Assembly (NCBI RefSeq): GCF_002802875.1
Contig: NZ_PEBI01000003.1
Coordinates: forward strand, 62,001 to 126,000
Origin: Bifidobacterium primatium
GTDB taxonomy: Bacteria; Actinomycetota; Actinomycetes; Actinomycetales; Bifidobacteriaceae
Reading direction: 5' to 3'
DNA length: 64,000 nucleotides
Shown here: positions 36,193 through 46,897 of the stretch, one piece after another
How positions within the stretch are numbered: the first letter of the stretch is position 1
How the letters are laid out: each line of letters opens with the position of its first letter
Program-made: the position numbers and the translations under genes
Notes under the pieces: model-generated
The model's database searches: none
What the model was told of the DNA's origin: nothing
The model's input: only the letters and a program-made list of their open reading frames with translations

Positions 36193-36657
36193 GCATTGGA
36201 ATTGACGATCAAACGATTCGAGGAATTGACCGCGGCCGAACTGTATGAGATCTATCGGGTGCGTGTGGCCGTGTTCGTGGTCGAGCAGGAGTGCGCCTAC
36301 CAGGAGGTCGATGACGCCGACCGGCGCTGCTGGCATGTGTTTCTGCATGACGACGACGGCATCGCCGCCTACTGTCGGGTGATCGACGCGGGCGTCACGT
36401 TCGACGAGACGTCGATCGGCCGCGTGCTGTCGCTGCGCCGCGGCCGGGGGCTGGGCACGCGCATCGTCGAGGCCGGATTGGATGTAGCGAGGACGCGCGC
36501 GGATGCGACGGTCGTGCACATCGAGGCGCAGACCCATGCGCGCGGCATGTACGAGCGGCTCGGCTTCGTGCAGGTGTCCGACGAGTTCCTGGAGGATGGC
36601 ATCCCCCACATCGGCATGATTTGGCGTGACGACACGGCCGCGGATCGCCGCGTGTGA
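36190..36657 (+). CDS. elaA: ElaA-type GNAT acetyltransferase
   Basis: A 155-residue GCN5-related N-acetyltransferase. It has the ElaA-family start with ELYEIYRVRVAVFVVEQECAYQEVDD, a CoA pyrophosphate-loop region RRGRGLGTRIVEAGL near 83, and AQTHARGMYERLGFVQV near 118. In E. coli ElaA is a small GNAT of unclear substrate. Its mRNA appears leaderless (see the promoter entry). A 12-bp hairpin follows 40 bases after the stop. Confidence 0.85.
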   Translation: MALELTIKRFEELTAAELYEIYRVRVAVFVVEQECAYQEVDDADRRCWHVFLHDDDGIAAYCRVIDAGVTFDETSIGRVLSLRRGRGLGTRIVEAGLDVARTRADATVVHIEAQTHARGMYERLGFVQVSDEFLEDGIPHIGMIWRDDTAADRRV

Positions 36658-37878
<1,221 letters not shown>

Positions 37879-38003
37879 CCGCGGATCGCCGCATACCCGG
37901 GTCAGGCTTCGTCCGCGTGCGACCCGGGCATGACGAGTACGCGTTCTACCCGGACTTCCGCATCAACGTGAAGGCCGAGCAGGAGGCCCTGCTCAGCGAG
38001 TAA
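37879..38003 (+). pseudogene. Short 3' remnant of an unidentified gene
   Basis: In one frame the sequence after aldo/keto reductase 1 reads HDEYAFYPDFRINVKAEQ and ends LLSE at a stop (38001-38003). It has ordinary codon use but no start. It looks like the last residues of a gene whose body has been deleted. A terminator lies 50 bases downstream, as expected for an original gene end. I cannot name the family. Confidence 0.45.
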
Positions 38004-38053
38004 TCGCACCGCTTATTCCATTTTGGAAATAGCCGAATACTGATTGAGTCTAC

Positions 38054-38082
38054 AAAACCCGTTCTTACAGAGCGGGTTTTTC
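38054..38082 (+). terminator. Rho-independent terminator
   Basis: AAAACCCG pairs with CGGGTTTT, extended inward to about 13 bp with one wobble and a 3-base loop, followed by TTTCTTATT. It ends the transcript of aldo/keto reductase 1 and the remnant after it. Confidence 0.85.
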
Positions 38083-38158
38083 TTATTGTGGTAATCACGA
38101 ACGGCATCAACGCGAAACCGGAATATCGTCTTCACATCACAGTAAGGAAACCACGATC

Positions 38159-40026
<1,868 letters not shown>

Positions 40027-40061
40027 GCCGGCTGCCGGGAATCATTCGACAGACTAGGGAG

Positions 40062-40970
40062 TCAACGGGCCGCGTTCGGCATCGCCACCTGCGCGACGGC
40101 GTCGAGCATGGCCCGCGTGGCCTCGGAAGGCCGCGGGCCATGCAATAGGCCGAACGAGATGGTGTAATCCCAATCGACGGGCAGTGCTTTGAACAGCGGG
40201 TGCACGCCATGCCAGTAGTCGATGGTCAGAATCGCCGCATCACGCTGCTCGCACTGGTTGAACACATCGATGCTGTAGAAATCGAAATCCACGATGATGA
40301 TGCCGTGATGGTGCGCTTCGAGATCGTCTCGCAGGGCGTCCACCGACCGGTTCCAACCGCGACGGATGATCATCAGATCATAGCCGGTCAGATCCGCCAA
40401 CCGCAGACGACGCTTGCCGGCCAGCGGATGATGCACGGATACCGCGCAACGTAGCGGCACGTCGCCGAGCGAGAGCGCCTCGCAGTGCCGGCTTGCGAGG
40501 AACGCCGAATCATAGACGCCGGCCACCACATCGATGCTACGGCCCAGATTGCCAAGAATCTCGCGCGCATTCTGCGGCGTGTTCTCGAACGGCACCAGTT
40601 CGAATTTCAGACCCGGCTGCAACCGGTGGATGGCCGGCCACAGGTCGACGAGGAAACCGGCGGGGGTCATCGGCGAGGTACCGATACGCACCAGTTCGCC
40701 CGTATCCGCCAGCGATGCCCGCCGTGCACGTTCCAGCGAATCCTTTGCATAGCCGGCCATGTACCGTGTGTCCGCCAGCAGCGATTCGCCGGCCTTGGTG
40801 AGGGCCAGGCCGCGTTTCGACCGGTCGAACAGTCGCAATTCCAAGTGCGTCTCCAGCGCGTTGACCTGTTTGATCACCGCCGACGGCGTCACATACAGTG
40901 ACTTCGCGGCCTGATTGAAACTCCCCGATTCGGCCACCGTGACGAACGTCTCCAATTGCGGATTCAGCAT
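40062..40970 (-). CDS. LysR-family regulator
   Basis: A 302-residue LysR protein. The winged helix lies at about 1-62 (PQLETFVTVAESGSFNQAAK, then VTPSAVIKQVNALETHL), followed by a periplasmic-binding-like effector domain. The start at 40970 is preferred because the minus strand reads TAGCAT, 7 bases, ATG, the same leaderless arrangement as elaA; an in-frame ATG at 40979 lies inside that -10. It is convergent with aldo/keto reductases 2 and 3 and probably acts on local redox genes, but no operator was identified. Confidence 0.85.
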   Translation of the reverse strand: MLNPQLETFVTVAESGSFNQAAKSLYVTPSAVIKQVNALETHLELRLFDRSKRGLALTKAGESLLADTRYMAGYAKDSLERARRASLADTGELVRIGTSPMTPAGFLVDLWPAIHRLQPGLKFELVPFENTPQNAREILGNLGRSIDVVAGVYDSAFLASRHCEALSLGDVPLRCAVSVHHPLAGKRRLRLADLTGYDLMIIRRGWNRSVDALRDDLEAHHHGIIIVDFDFYSIDVFNQCEQRDAAILTIDYWHGVHPLFKALPVDWDYTISFGLLHGPRPSEATRAMLDAVAQVAMPNAAR

Positions 40971-41083
40971 AGTCGCCATGCTATCGCATGCGTGACCCGT
41001 GCGGACCGCCCGTCGCATGGCAGGATTGTTTGACCGCCATCGGCGTCATACGATGCACTTCATCGTTTAGTCAACCATCATAG

Positions 41084-41141
41084 ATACTCATATAATAGCA
41101 ATTGTTAGAATAATAACCAATTATTGCTAATATATGAGTAT
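41084..41141. promoter_or_regulatory. Long inverted repeat at the hipBA promoter
   Basis: Left arm ATACTCATATAATAGCAATT (41084-41103) is repeated in inverse form as AATTATTGCTAATATATGAG and onward (41119-41141), around a 15-base spacer. The right arm contains the likely -10 TAATAT (41128-41133) and reaches the start codon, so a bound HipB dimer would block the promoter. Confidence 0.75.
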
Positions 41142-41439
41142 GTTTGATTTGTTGGATGAGCCTATGCCGGGCGACGTGATGGCCGGTGTCGCCGATTGTA
41201 TGGTCAAACGGCGCAAGGAGCACGGCATAACGCAGTCCGCATTGGCGGAGAAGTCCGGCGTGAGCTTGGGGTCGATCAGACGCTTCGAGCAATCGCATGA
41301 GATCTCCTTTGGCTCGTTGGTGAACATCGCCTTCGCGCTGCATTGCGAACGGGATTTCGATGCGTTGTTCGCACAGCCGTACTATGCGACCATCGACGAT
41401 GTCACCGCAGCCGCACGACGGAACGGAGGCCGCGCATGA
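41140..41439 (+). CDS. hipB: HipB-type antitoxin, XRE family
   Basis: A 99-residue DNA-binding antitoxin with a Cro/C1-type domain at about 15-75 (ITQSALAEKSGVSLGSIRRF is the helix-turn-helix). The start at 41140 is chosen over 41134 because a -10 hexamer ends 6 bases before it, so the mRNA is probably leaderless. It overlaps hipA by four bases. It should neutralise HipA and repress the operon through the long inverted repeat covering its promoter. Confidence 0.85.
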   Translation: MFDLLDEPMPGDVMAGVADCMVKRRKEHGITQSALAEKSGVSLGSIRRFEQSHEISFGSLVNIAFALHCERDFDALFAQPYYATIDDVTAAARRNGGRA

Positions 41440-42584
41440 CCAACCCATTGCCGGATCTTGACCAGATTCGAGTTACATATATCGGGGAATCGGTCGGTAC
41501 ACTCACCATGTCCCCGAACCGCACCCTGGCGTTCGCCTACGATCGGACATGGCTGGCTCATGGATTCTCCATCAGCCCGTTGAGTCTGCCGCTGCGGGAA
41601 GGTGTGTTCGTCGCCAAACGGAACCCGTTGGACGGCATGTTTGGAGTCTTCGACGACAGCATGCCCGACGGCTGGGGTCGTTTGCTCACCGACCGGATGC
41701 TACGCCAGCACGGCATCGACCCGTATACGGTCGGCCTGTTGCCGCGCCTGTCGATTGTGGGCATGAGCGGCATGGGCGCGTTGGAATATGAGCCCATGAC
41801 GCCGATCGATGACAAGCACACCGATGCGGCCGATCTTGACGCGCTCGCACAGGAGTGCCTGCATCTGCTGAATACCGATTTCTCGGACGACCTCGACCGG
41901 CTGTTCGCCCTCGGAGGGTCTTCCGGCGGCGCCCGACCGAAGATCCTCACCACAATCGACGACGAGGATTGGATCATCAAGTTCCCCTCATCCGTGGACC
42001 CACCCGACATCGGGGAGACCGAATACCGCATTTCGAATCTCGCTCGCGAATGTGGCATCACCATGCCGGAAACCCGATTGTTCCCATCGAAACGCTGCTC
42101 CGGATATTTCGGAACCAAGCGGTTCGACCGTGTTCGGCCGGCCGACGGCAACACTCACAAGGTGCACATGGTATCGGCCGGCGGACTGTTGGAGACCTCG
42201 CATCGCATCGCCAATCTGGATTACGGACTGCTCATGCGGCTGACCATGCGCATGACCGACAGTGCCGAGGAATGCGAGCGCATGTATCGGCTCATGTGCT
42301 TCAACGTGTTCATCGGCAACCGTGATGACCACGCGAAGAACTTCTCCTACCTATACGACCGGGAGCACGCCGCCTGGCGGCTCTCCCCCGCCTACGATCT
42401 GACCGAGAACCCCGGCATCAACGGCGAGCACACCACGGCGGTCAACGGCAAGGGGCGGGGCATCACGCTCGCCGACCTGGCCGGTATCGGCGCCAAGGCA
42501 GGTATCCCGCGCGCCCGATGCCTGTCCATCGCCAAGGACATGCGGGAGCGCATTGCCGGCGCCGGCTTCACTGTGCGTGACTAA
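41436..42584 (+). CDS. hipA: HipA-type serine/threonine kinase toxin
   Basis: A 382-residue HipA-family kinase. The N-terminal couple_hipA domain has LPLREGVFVAKRNPLDGMFG and FDDSMPDGWGRLL. The kinase domain carries the GGSSGGARPKIL loop near 165, the catalytic FIGNRDDHAKNFSYL near 291, and the metal-binding SPAYDLTENPG near 318. In E. coli HipA phosphorylates glutamyl-tRNA synthetase and slows growth; this homologue may do similar work. All key motifs are present, so it is probably functional. Translation is coupled to hipB through ATGA. Confidence 0.9.
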   Translation: MTNPLPDLDQIRVTYIGESVGTLTMSPNRTLAFAYDRTWLAHGFSISPLSLPLREGVFVAKRNPLDGMFGVFDDSMPDGWGRLLTDRMLRQHGIDPYTVGLLPRLSIVGMSGMGALEYEPMTPIDDKHTDAADLDALAQECLHLLNTDFSDDLDRLFALGGSSGGARPKILTTIDDEDWIIKFPSSVDPPDIGETEYRISNLARECGITMPETRLFPSKRCSGYFGTKRFDRVRPADGNTHKVHMVSAGGLLETSHRIANLDYGLLMRLTMRMTDSAEECERMYRLMCFNVFIGNRDDHAKNFSYLYDREHAAWRLSPAYDLTENPGINGEHTTAVNGKGRGITLADLAGIGAKAGIPRARCLSIAKDMRERIAGAGFTVRD

Positions 42585-42591
42585 TCCCGAT

Positions 42592-42792
42592 TCACAGACC
42601 TCGGCCGTCGACCCACTTGGCAATCCTGTCCTCGCCTTCGGAGGAGACGATGCGACGTACCGGCATCCAATGGGCAGCCACGTCGCTGTTGCGGAGCCGG
42701 CATATTCCATCAGCCGTTTCCTTCGTTGGCCATCCGGAGAGAAATACATGGCATCTTGCGACTCGACCGGGAAATCCGGGCTTTTCGGACAT
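42592..42792 (-). pseudogene. C-terminal remnant of a second flavodoxin gene
   Basis: A 66-codon frame that starts right after the aldo/keto reductase 4 stop. Its last 25 residues (HWMPVRRIVSSEGEDRIAKW and on) match the end of the intact flavodoxin at 43925 (RWVPGRRIAASESEARLAKW). The preceding FMN-binding part is missing. It is best read as a decayed paralogue whose 3' end survived downstream of the reductase. Confidence 0.75.
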
Positions 42793-42793
42793 G

Positions 42794-43660
42794 TCAGCGC
42801 CGCAGCGTCAGCGCGTAGTCGAGGAAGCGGTCGACCTTGTCGCCCGTGTCGCGTGTGTCGTTGGGGTCAATACCCGTGTCGAGCGCGGCGATGGCCGTCA
42901 TGTCCTCGTCCGTGAGCGCGAAGTCGAATACGTCGAGGTTCTCGCACATGCGTTCGGGGTTCGCGGACTTGACCACCGGCGTGATGCCGCGCTGGATGAG
43001 CCAACGCAGCGCCACCTGCGCCACGGTCCTGCCATGGGCGGCCGCGATGCCCGCCATCGTCCGGTTCCCGAACAGGCCTGCCGATCCGGCCGCAAGCGGC
43101 GCCCACGCCTCCATATGCACGCCGTGTACCGTCATGTATGCGCGCTCCGTCTCCCGCTGGTATCCGACGTTCGCCTGGATGAAGTCGACGGCCGGCGTGG
43201 TTCCGGCGAAGCGCAGGAAGTCGGCGAGACGGGCGGAGTCCATGTTGTCCACGCCGAGCGAGCGGATGCGGCCCTCCTCCACCAGTTCCTCCATGGCCCG
43301 CCATGCGCCGTACACGTCGTTGTACGGCTGGTGGATGAGATACAGGTCCACGTAGTCGAGGCCGAGGCGGTCGAGCGAACGCATGAACGCCGGACGCGCG
43401 AGTTCATAGGAGGTGTCGGTGACCCACAGCTTCGTGGACACGAACAGCTCGCCGCGCGGAATGCCGGACGCGGCAATCGCACGACCGACCGCCTCCTCGT
43501 TGAGGTAGGCGGCGGCGGTGTCGATGTACCTGTAGCCGGCCGCCAACGCCTCGTCCACCGCGCGTTCGCAGTCGGCGGGGTCGTCCATGCGGAAGACGCC
43601 GTAGCCGATGGCCGGCATCTCCACGCCGTTGTTCAGGGTGATGGCCTCAACGGTTCCCAT
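42794..43660 (-). CDS. Aldo/keto reductase 4 (DkgA-like)
   Basis: A 288-residue AKR5-like reductase and paralogue of aldo/keto reductase 3 (both begin with ITLNNG and a [15 protein letters not shown] segment). The tetrad is in YIDTAAAYLNEEAVG, VSTKLWVT and LIHQPYND. The coenzyme segment is TPVVKSANPERMCENL. GAAGGAAGTGCAGT precedes the ATG. It lies downstream of the intact flavodoxin gene on the same strand, a common pairing, with a perfect inverted repeat between. Confidence 0.9.
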   Translation of the reverse strand: MGTVEAITLNNGVEMPAIGYGVFRMDDPADCERAVDEALAAGYRYIDTAAAYLNEEAVGRAIAASGIPRGELFVSTKLWVTDTSYELARPAFMRSLDRLGLDYVDLYLIHQPYNDVYGAWRAMEELVEEGRIRSLGVDNMDSARLADFLRFAGTTPAVDFIQANVGYQRETERAYMTVHGVHMEAWAPLAAGSAGLFGNRTMAGIAAAHGRTVAQVALRWLIQRGITPVVKSANPERMCENLDVFDFALTDEDMTAIAALDTGIDPNDTRDTGDKVDRFLDYALTLRR

Positions 43661-43718
43661 ACTGCACTTCCTTCGAACTTGACTCGCTGTTGTCGGTTTG
43701 ATGCGTTCGACGATACGG

Positions 43719-43748
43719 CCATCGGCATTCCATTACCAATGCCGATGG
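43719..43748. promoter_or_regulatory. Perfect 11-bp inverted repeat between the flavodoxin and aldo/keto reductase 4 genes
   Basis: CCATCGGCATT, 8 bases, AATGCCGATGG. It lies 177 bases past the flavodoxin stop and 59 bases before the reductase start. It could be a terminator for the first or an operator for the second; the absence of a T-run and the closeness to the reductase favour an operator. Confidence 0.55.
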
Positions 43749-43924
43749 CTGATAAAACCACATCAATAAAACGAACGAATGTATTATTCGTCGGCGGTAA
43801 CGACCGGCCAACCGAATCGCAATCAGGGAGGTCGAGCGTCATGGAGCTTAAAGGTGCCGCGCAACTTTCATCGCCGTGGTACAGGAGGAGGGCGTGACGA
43901 CGGCCGCGGATTCACGTGCGTCTG

Positions 43925-44404
43925 CTACAGGTCCAATCCGTCGACCCACTTGGCAAGTCTGGCCTCGCTTTCGGAGGCGGCAATGCGGCGGCCCGGCACC
44001 CAACGGGCGGCGGGCGCGGAATCGTGCAATTGGACTCCGTCGGCGCCGCGCGTGCTGGATCCGGACGTGGCGAACGTCACGATGGTCCTGCCGGTCCAGT
44101 CCTCGCTTTCGAGGAACGTGCGCACCACGCGCGGCGCGGTCTCCCACCACAGCGGATAGCCGACGAACACCACGTCGTAGGGCTCCACGTCAATCGGTTC
44201 GGCGAGCGCGGGCCGCATGCCGCGGTCCCGGTGCTCCACGCTGGAGCGGCTGCCTGTGTCGCGCCAGTCGACGTCGGCAGCCGTGTACGGCTGGGCCGGC
44301 ACGATTTCCTTCAGGTCCGCACCAATCGCGCGCACGAGCCGTTCGGCCACGCCGCGCGTGGTGCCGGTGGCGGAGAAATAGGTGACGAGCATTCGCTTGC
44401 CCAT
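43925..44404 (-). CDS. Flavodoxin-family protein
   Basis: A 159-residue FMN-binding protein of the long-flavodoxin/NADPH-oxidoreductase-like family. The phosphate-binding loop is TYFSATGTTRGVAERL near 8-23, the YDVVFVGYPLWWETAP segment follows near 85, and TFATSGSS lies near 122. TGGAAAGGAACCATC precedes the ATG; the longer upstream open frame is a shadow. It is divergent from a LysR gene 130 bases away, the usual layout for a LysR-controlled flavodoxin. Confidence 0.88.
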   Translation of the reverse strand: MGKRMLVTYFSATGTTRGVAERLVRAIGADLKEIVPAQPYTAADVDWRDTGSRSSVEHRDRGMRPALAEPIDVEPYDVVFVGYPLWWETAPRVVRTFLESEDWTGRTIVTFATSGSSTRGADGVQLHDSAPAARWVPGRRIAASESEARLAKWVDGLDL

Positions 44405-44534
44405 GATGGTTCCTTTCCATTGTCTTTGATATTGCCCATTGAACGGCGTCGTCCCATCCATGTCCAATACGTGACGGTGATATGCGGTCATGCCTTTCGG
44501 GCATGATGCAATGTAGGCGAGGAAGGCGGGAATC

Positions 44535-45398
44535 ATGGAACTGCGGGTGCTCAGGTATTTTCTGGCGGTGGCCGAGGAGGGCAACATCACGTGGGCGGCG
44601 CAGCTGCTGCGCATCTCCCAGCCCACGTTGTCGCGCCAACTGAAGCAGTTGGAGGATGAGCTGGGGGTCACGCTGTTCCGCCGCGGCCCCCATGCCATCA
44701 CCCTCACCGATGAGGGGCGTCTGCTGCGTGAGCGCGCGCAGGCCATCGTATCCCTGGCCGACAAGACCGAGATCGAGCTCAGACAGTCCGAAAGCGGTCT
44801 CGGCGGCGAGATCGTGATCGGCTGCGGTGAGGTGAGGGCCATGACTTTTCTCTCCAAGCGCATGGCCGCGTTCCGCAGGATTCATCCGAACGTGAGGTTC
44901 CAGGTGACCAGCACCACCTCGGACATCATCCAGGACCGCATCGAACAGGGGCTCATGGACTTCGGCCTGCTCACCGAACCCATCGACGTCAGCCGGTACG
45001 AGTACCTCCGCCTGGACGTTCCCGACCGTTGGGGTGCGCTCGTGGCCGAGAACCATCCACTGGCCTCGCATGACGCCGTCACGCCCGAGGACCTGGAGGA
45101 CGAGCCGCTGATCCTGCCGTCGCGCGAGTCGGTGCGCCGGATAATCGCCCGATGGTTCGGAACCGAACGCGCCGAACGACTCACCATCGCCGGATCCTGC
45201 AGCCTGCCCAGCAACGGCGCGAACATGGCGGCCAACGGCGTGGGCGTGTTCCTGTGCTACGACCTTGGCAACACCTATCCCGCCGCCCGCATGATCCCGC
45301 TGGACCCCGTGCTGACGTGCGACACCGTGCTCGTATGGAAGAAGCAGGGGGCCCGCTCCCCTGCGGCGGCGGAGTTTGGACGCTTCCTGAATTCATGA
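44535..45398 (+). CDS. LysR-family regulator divergent from the flavodoxin gene
   Basis: A 287-residue LysR protein. The winged helix (about 1-60) reads ELRVLRYFLAVAEEGNITWA, then ISQPTLSRQLKQLEDEL, and the rest is the effector-binding domain. GAGGAAGGCGGGAATC precedes the ATG. The 130-base divergent gap with the flavodoxin gene makes that gene its most likely target, possibly with aldo/keto reductase 4. The effector is unknown. Confidence 0.9.
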   Translation: MELRVLRYFLAVAEEGNITWAAQLLRISQPTLSRQLKQLEDELGVTLFRRGPHAITLTDEGRLLRERAQAIVSLADKTEIELRQSESGLGGEIVIGCGEVRAMTFLSKRMAAFRRIHPNVRFQVTSTTSDIIQDRIEQGLMDFGLLTEPIDVSRYEYLRLDVPDRWGALVAENHPLASHDAVTPEDLEDEPLILPSRESVRRIIARWFGTERAERLTIAGSCSLPSNGANMAANGVGVFLCYDLGNTYPAARMIPLDPVLTCDTVLVWKKQGARSPAAAEFGRFLNS

Positions 45399-45433
45399 GC
45401 CACTGGCGAACGTCTGGGCGATTGCAAAATGCG

Positions 45434-45473
45434 CATCGTCATGCTTGCAAAGCATGAACCGGCATTGACGATG
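45434..45473. promoter_or_regulatory. Nested inverted repeats between lysR and maa
   Basis: CATCGTCA (45434) pairs with TGACGATG (45466), and inside it CATGCTT pairs with AAGCATG around GCA (45440-45456). It may terminate the LysR transcript or be an operator, as it directly adjoins the shared regulatory block of maa. Confidence 0.5.
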
Positions 45474-45516
45474 ACTATTGGATATTCCTTTCCGAGGGCG
45501 GTTCAATAAAACCGAC
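45474..45516 (+). promoter_or_regulatory. Second copy of the shared regulatory block, upstream of maa
   Basis: ACTATTGG, 16 bases, GCGGTTCAATAAAACCGAC (45498-45516). The last box matches the copy before aldo/keto reductase 1 at 18 of 19 positions. It ends 45 bases before the start codon. Confidence 0.7.
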
Positions 45517-45561
45517 CAACGAACCGCTTTCCCGCGGAAGCGCCGACGGAAAGGAACGACC

Positions 45562-46155
45562 ATGACGACCCCGGATATCCTCGAACGGGACCGCAGAGGC
45601 ATACCCGTCTCGCCGTATGAGCCCGAATACGCCGCCATCCGCGGCATCATCCGCGAAGCCATGCGCCTGTGCACGGAACTCAACACCGGCTACCACACGC
45701 CCGAGGAGACGCACGGCATGTTCGAACGCATCGTCGGCCATCCGGTCGACCCGTCGTTCCGCATGAACCCGCCGTTCCACACGGACTTCGGCCGCAACAT
45801 CATCGTGGGCCGAAACGTGTTCGTCAACTGGGGGTGCGTGATGATGGACCGCGGCGGCATCACCATCGGCGACGGCACGTTCATCGGGCCGAACGTGCAG
45901 CTCATCACCACCAACCACGACCGCAACCCCTATAACCGTCCCACCACCATCTCCCACCCCATCACGATCGGCGAGCGCGTGTGGATCGGCGCCGGCGCAA
46001 TCATATTGCCGGGCGTAGGCGTGGGCGACAACGCGATTGTCGGCGCGGGGACCGTCGTCACGCATGACGTGCCGGCCGATGCGATCGTTGCCGGCAATCC
46101 GGCGCGAATCATCGGCACCGTGGCGGAGGGGCGGCCGGATTCCGCGAACACGTGA
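45562..46155 (+). CDS. maa: Maltose/galactoside O-acetyltransferase-like protein
   Basis: A 197-residue acetyltransferase of the LacA/Maa/NodL class that transfers acetyl groups from acetyl-CoA to sugars. An N-terminal helical region ([20 protein letters not shown]) precedes a left-handed parallel beta-helix of hexapeptide repeats ([41 protein letters not shown]). The catalytic histidine is in TTNHDRNPY. It ends in [22 protein letters not shown] precedes the ATG. The shared regulatory block suggests that it is switched on together with aldo/keto reductase 1. Confidence 0.88.
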   Translation: MTTPDILERDRRGIPVSPYEPEYAAIRGIIREAMRLCTELNTGYHTPEETHGMFERIVGHPVDPSFRMNPPFHTDFGRNIIVGRNVFVNWGCVMMDRGGITIGDGTFIGPNVQLITTNHDRNPYNRPTTISHPITIGERVWIGAGAIILPGVGVGDNAIVGAGTVVTHDVPADAIVAGNPARIIGTVAEGRPDSANT

Positions 46156-46176
46156 CCGGATTCGGCCGCCGTCGCG

Positions 46177-46734
46177 TCACTCGCCGCGTGCGGCCTCGCC
46201 GTCCCGGCGTTTCAGCTCGTCGCGAATCTCCTCCAATACGGCGAGCGTCCGCTCCTCCGTCGTCGGACCGGCCTGCTCGTCCGCATCGGCCTTCTCGCGC
46301 GCCAGCGCTGCCGCCGTCACGTCGCGCAGCTTGTTAATCGGCAGGATGACGCAGAAATACACGGCCACGCCGATGAGCAGGAAGTTGATGACCTCGTTGA
46401 GGATGGATCCGAACGAGATCGTCGCCCCGTTGAACGTGATGTTGAGCATGGCCGACATGTCCGGCTTGCCGCCGATCATCGCGATCAGCGGGTTGATGAA
46501 ATACTTGACGATCGCGTTGACCACGCCGGTGACAGCGGAACCCATCACCACGCCGACCGCCATGTCGATCATCGAGCCACGCGATATGAACTTCTTGAAC
46601 CCGCCGAACGGCCCCTTGTCGGTCAGCGAGACGATCCTCTTCGCCGTATCCTCCGTGACGTTCAACGCACCCTTGGCCAGGGCGGCCGTGGACTGCGTGG
46701 CCTGATGCAGCGGCGAATGCGATTCGTTCGACAT
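46177..46734 (-). CDS. mscL: Large-conductance mechanosensitive channel MscL, N-terminally extended
   Basis: MscL opens under membrane tension to release solutes after osmotic downshock. The channel core begins near residue 45 with GFKKFISRGSMIDMAVGVVMG (quoted in part) and has two transmembrane helices. The cytoplasmic helix at the end carries a charged tail. The 185-residue length exceeds the usual 130-150 because of a 44-residue N-terminal extension and a longer acidic C-terminus. The extension is real as translated: AGGGAGGAATC precedes the ATG at 46734. Confidence 0.92.
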   Translation of the reverse strand: MSNESHSPLHQATQSTAALAKGALNVTEDTAKRIVSLTDKGPFGGFKKFISRGSMIDMAVGVVMGSAVTGVVNAIVKYFINPLIAMIGGKPDMSAMLNITFNGATISFGSILNEVINFLLIGVAVYFCVILPINKLRDVTAAALAREKADADEQAGPTTEERTLAVLEEIRDELKRRDGEAARGE

Positions 46735-46897
46735 GATTCCTCCCTAATGCACGATTCCATTTGTCGTATCAATGACGACGATTCAACGGTACCGTAGGAA
46801 CCGCGGCGAAGCCGTTGCCTCTTCGGCATGGCGTTCGGTATCATGGACGGTTGGACTTTTGAGAAAACGACGAACGATTGTAATCGGCAGGTGAGCA

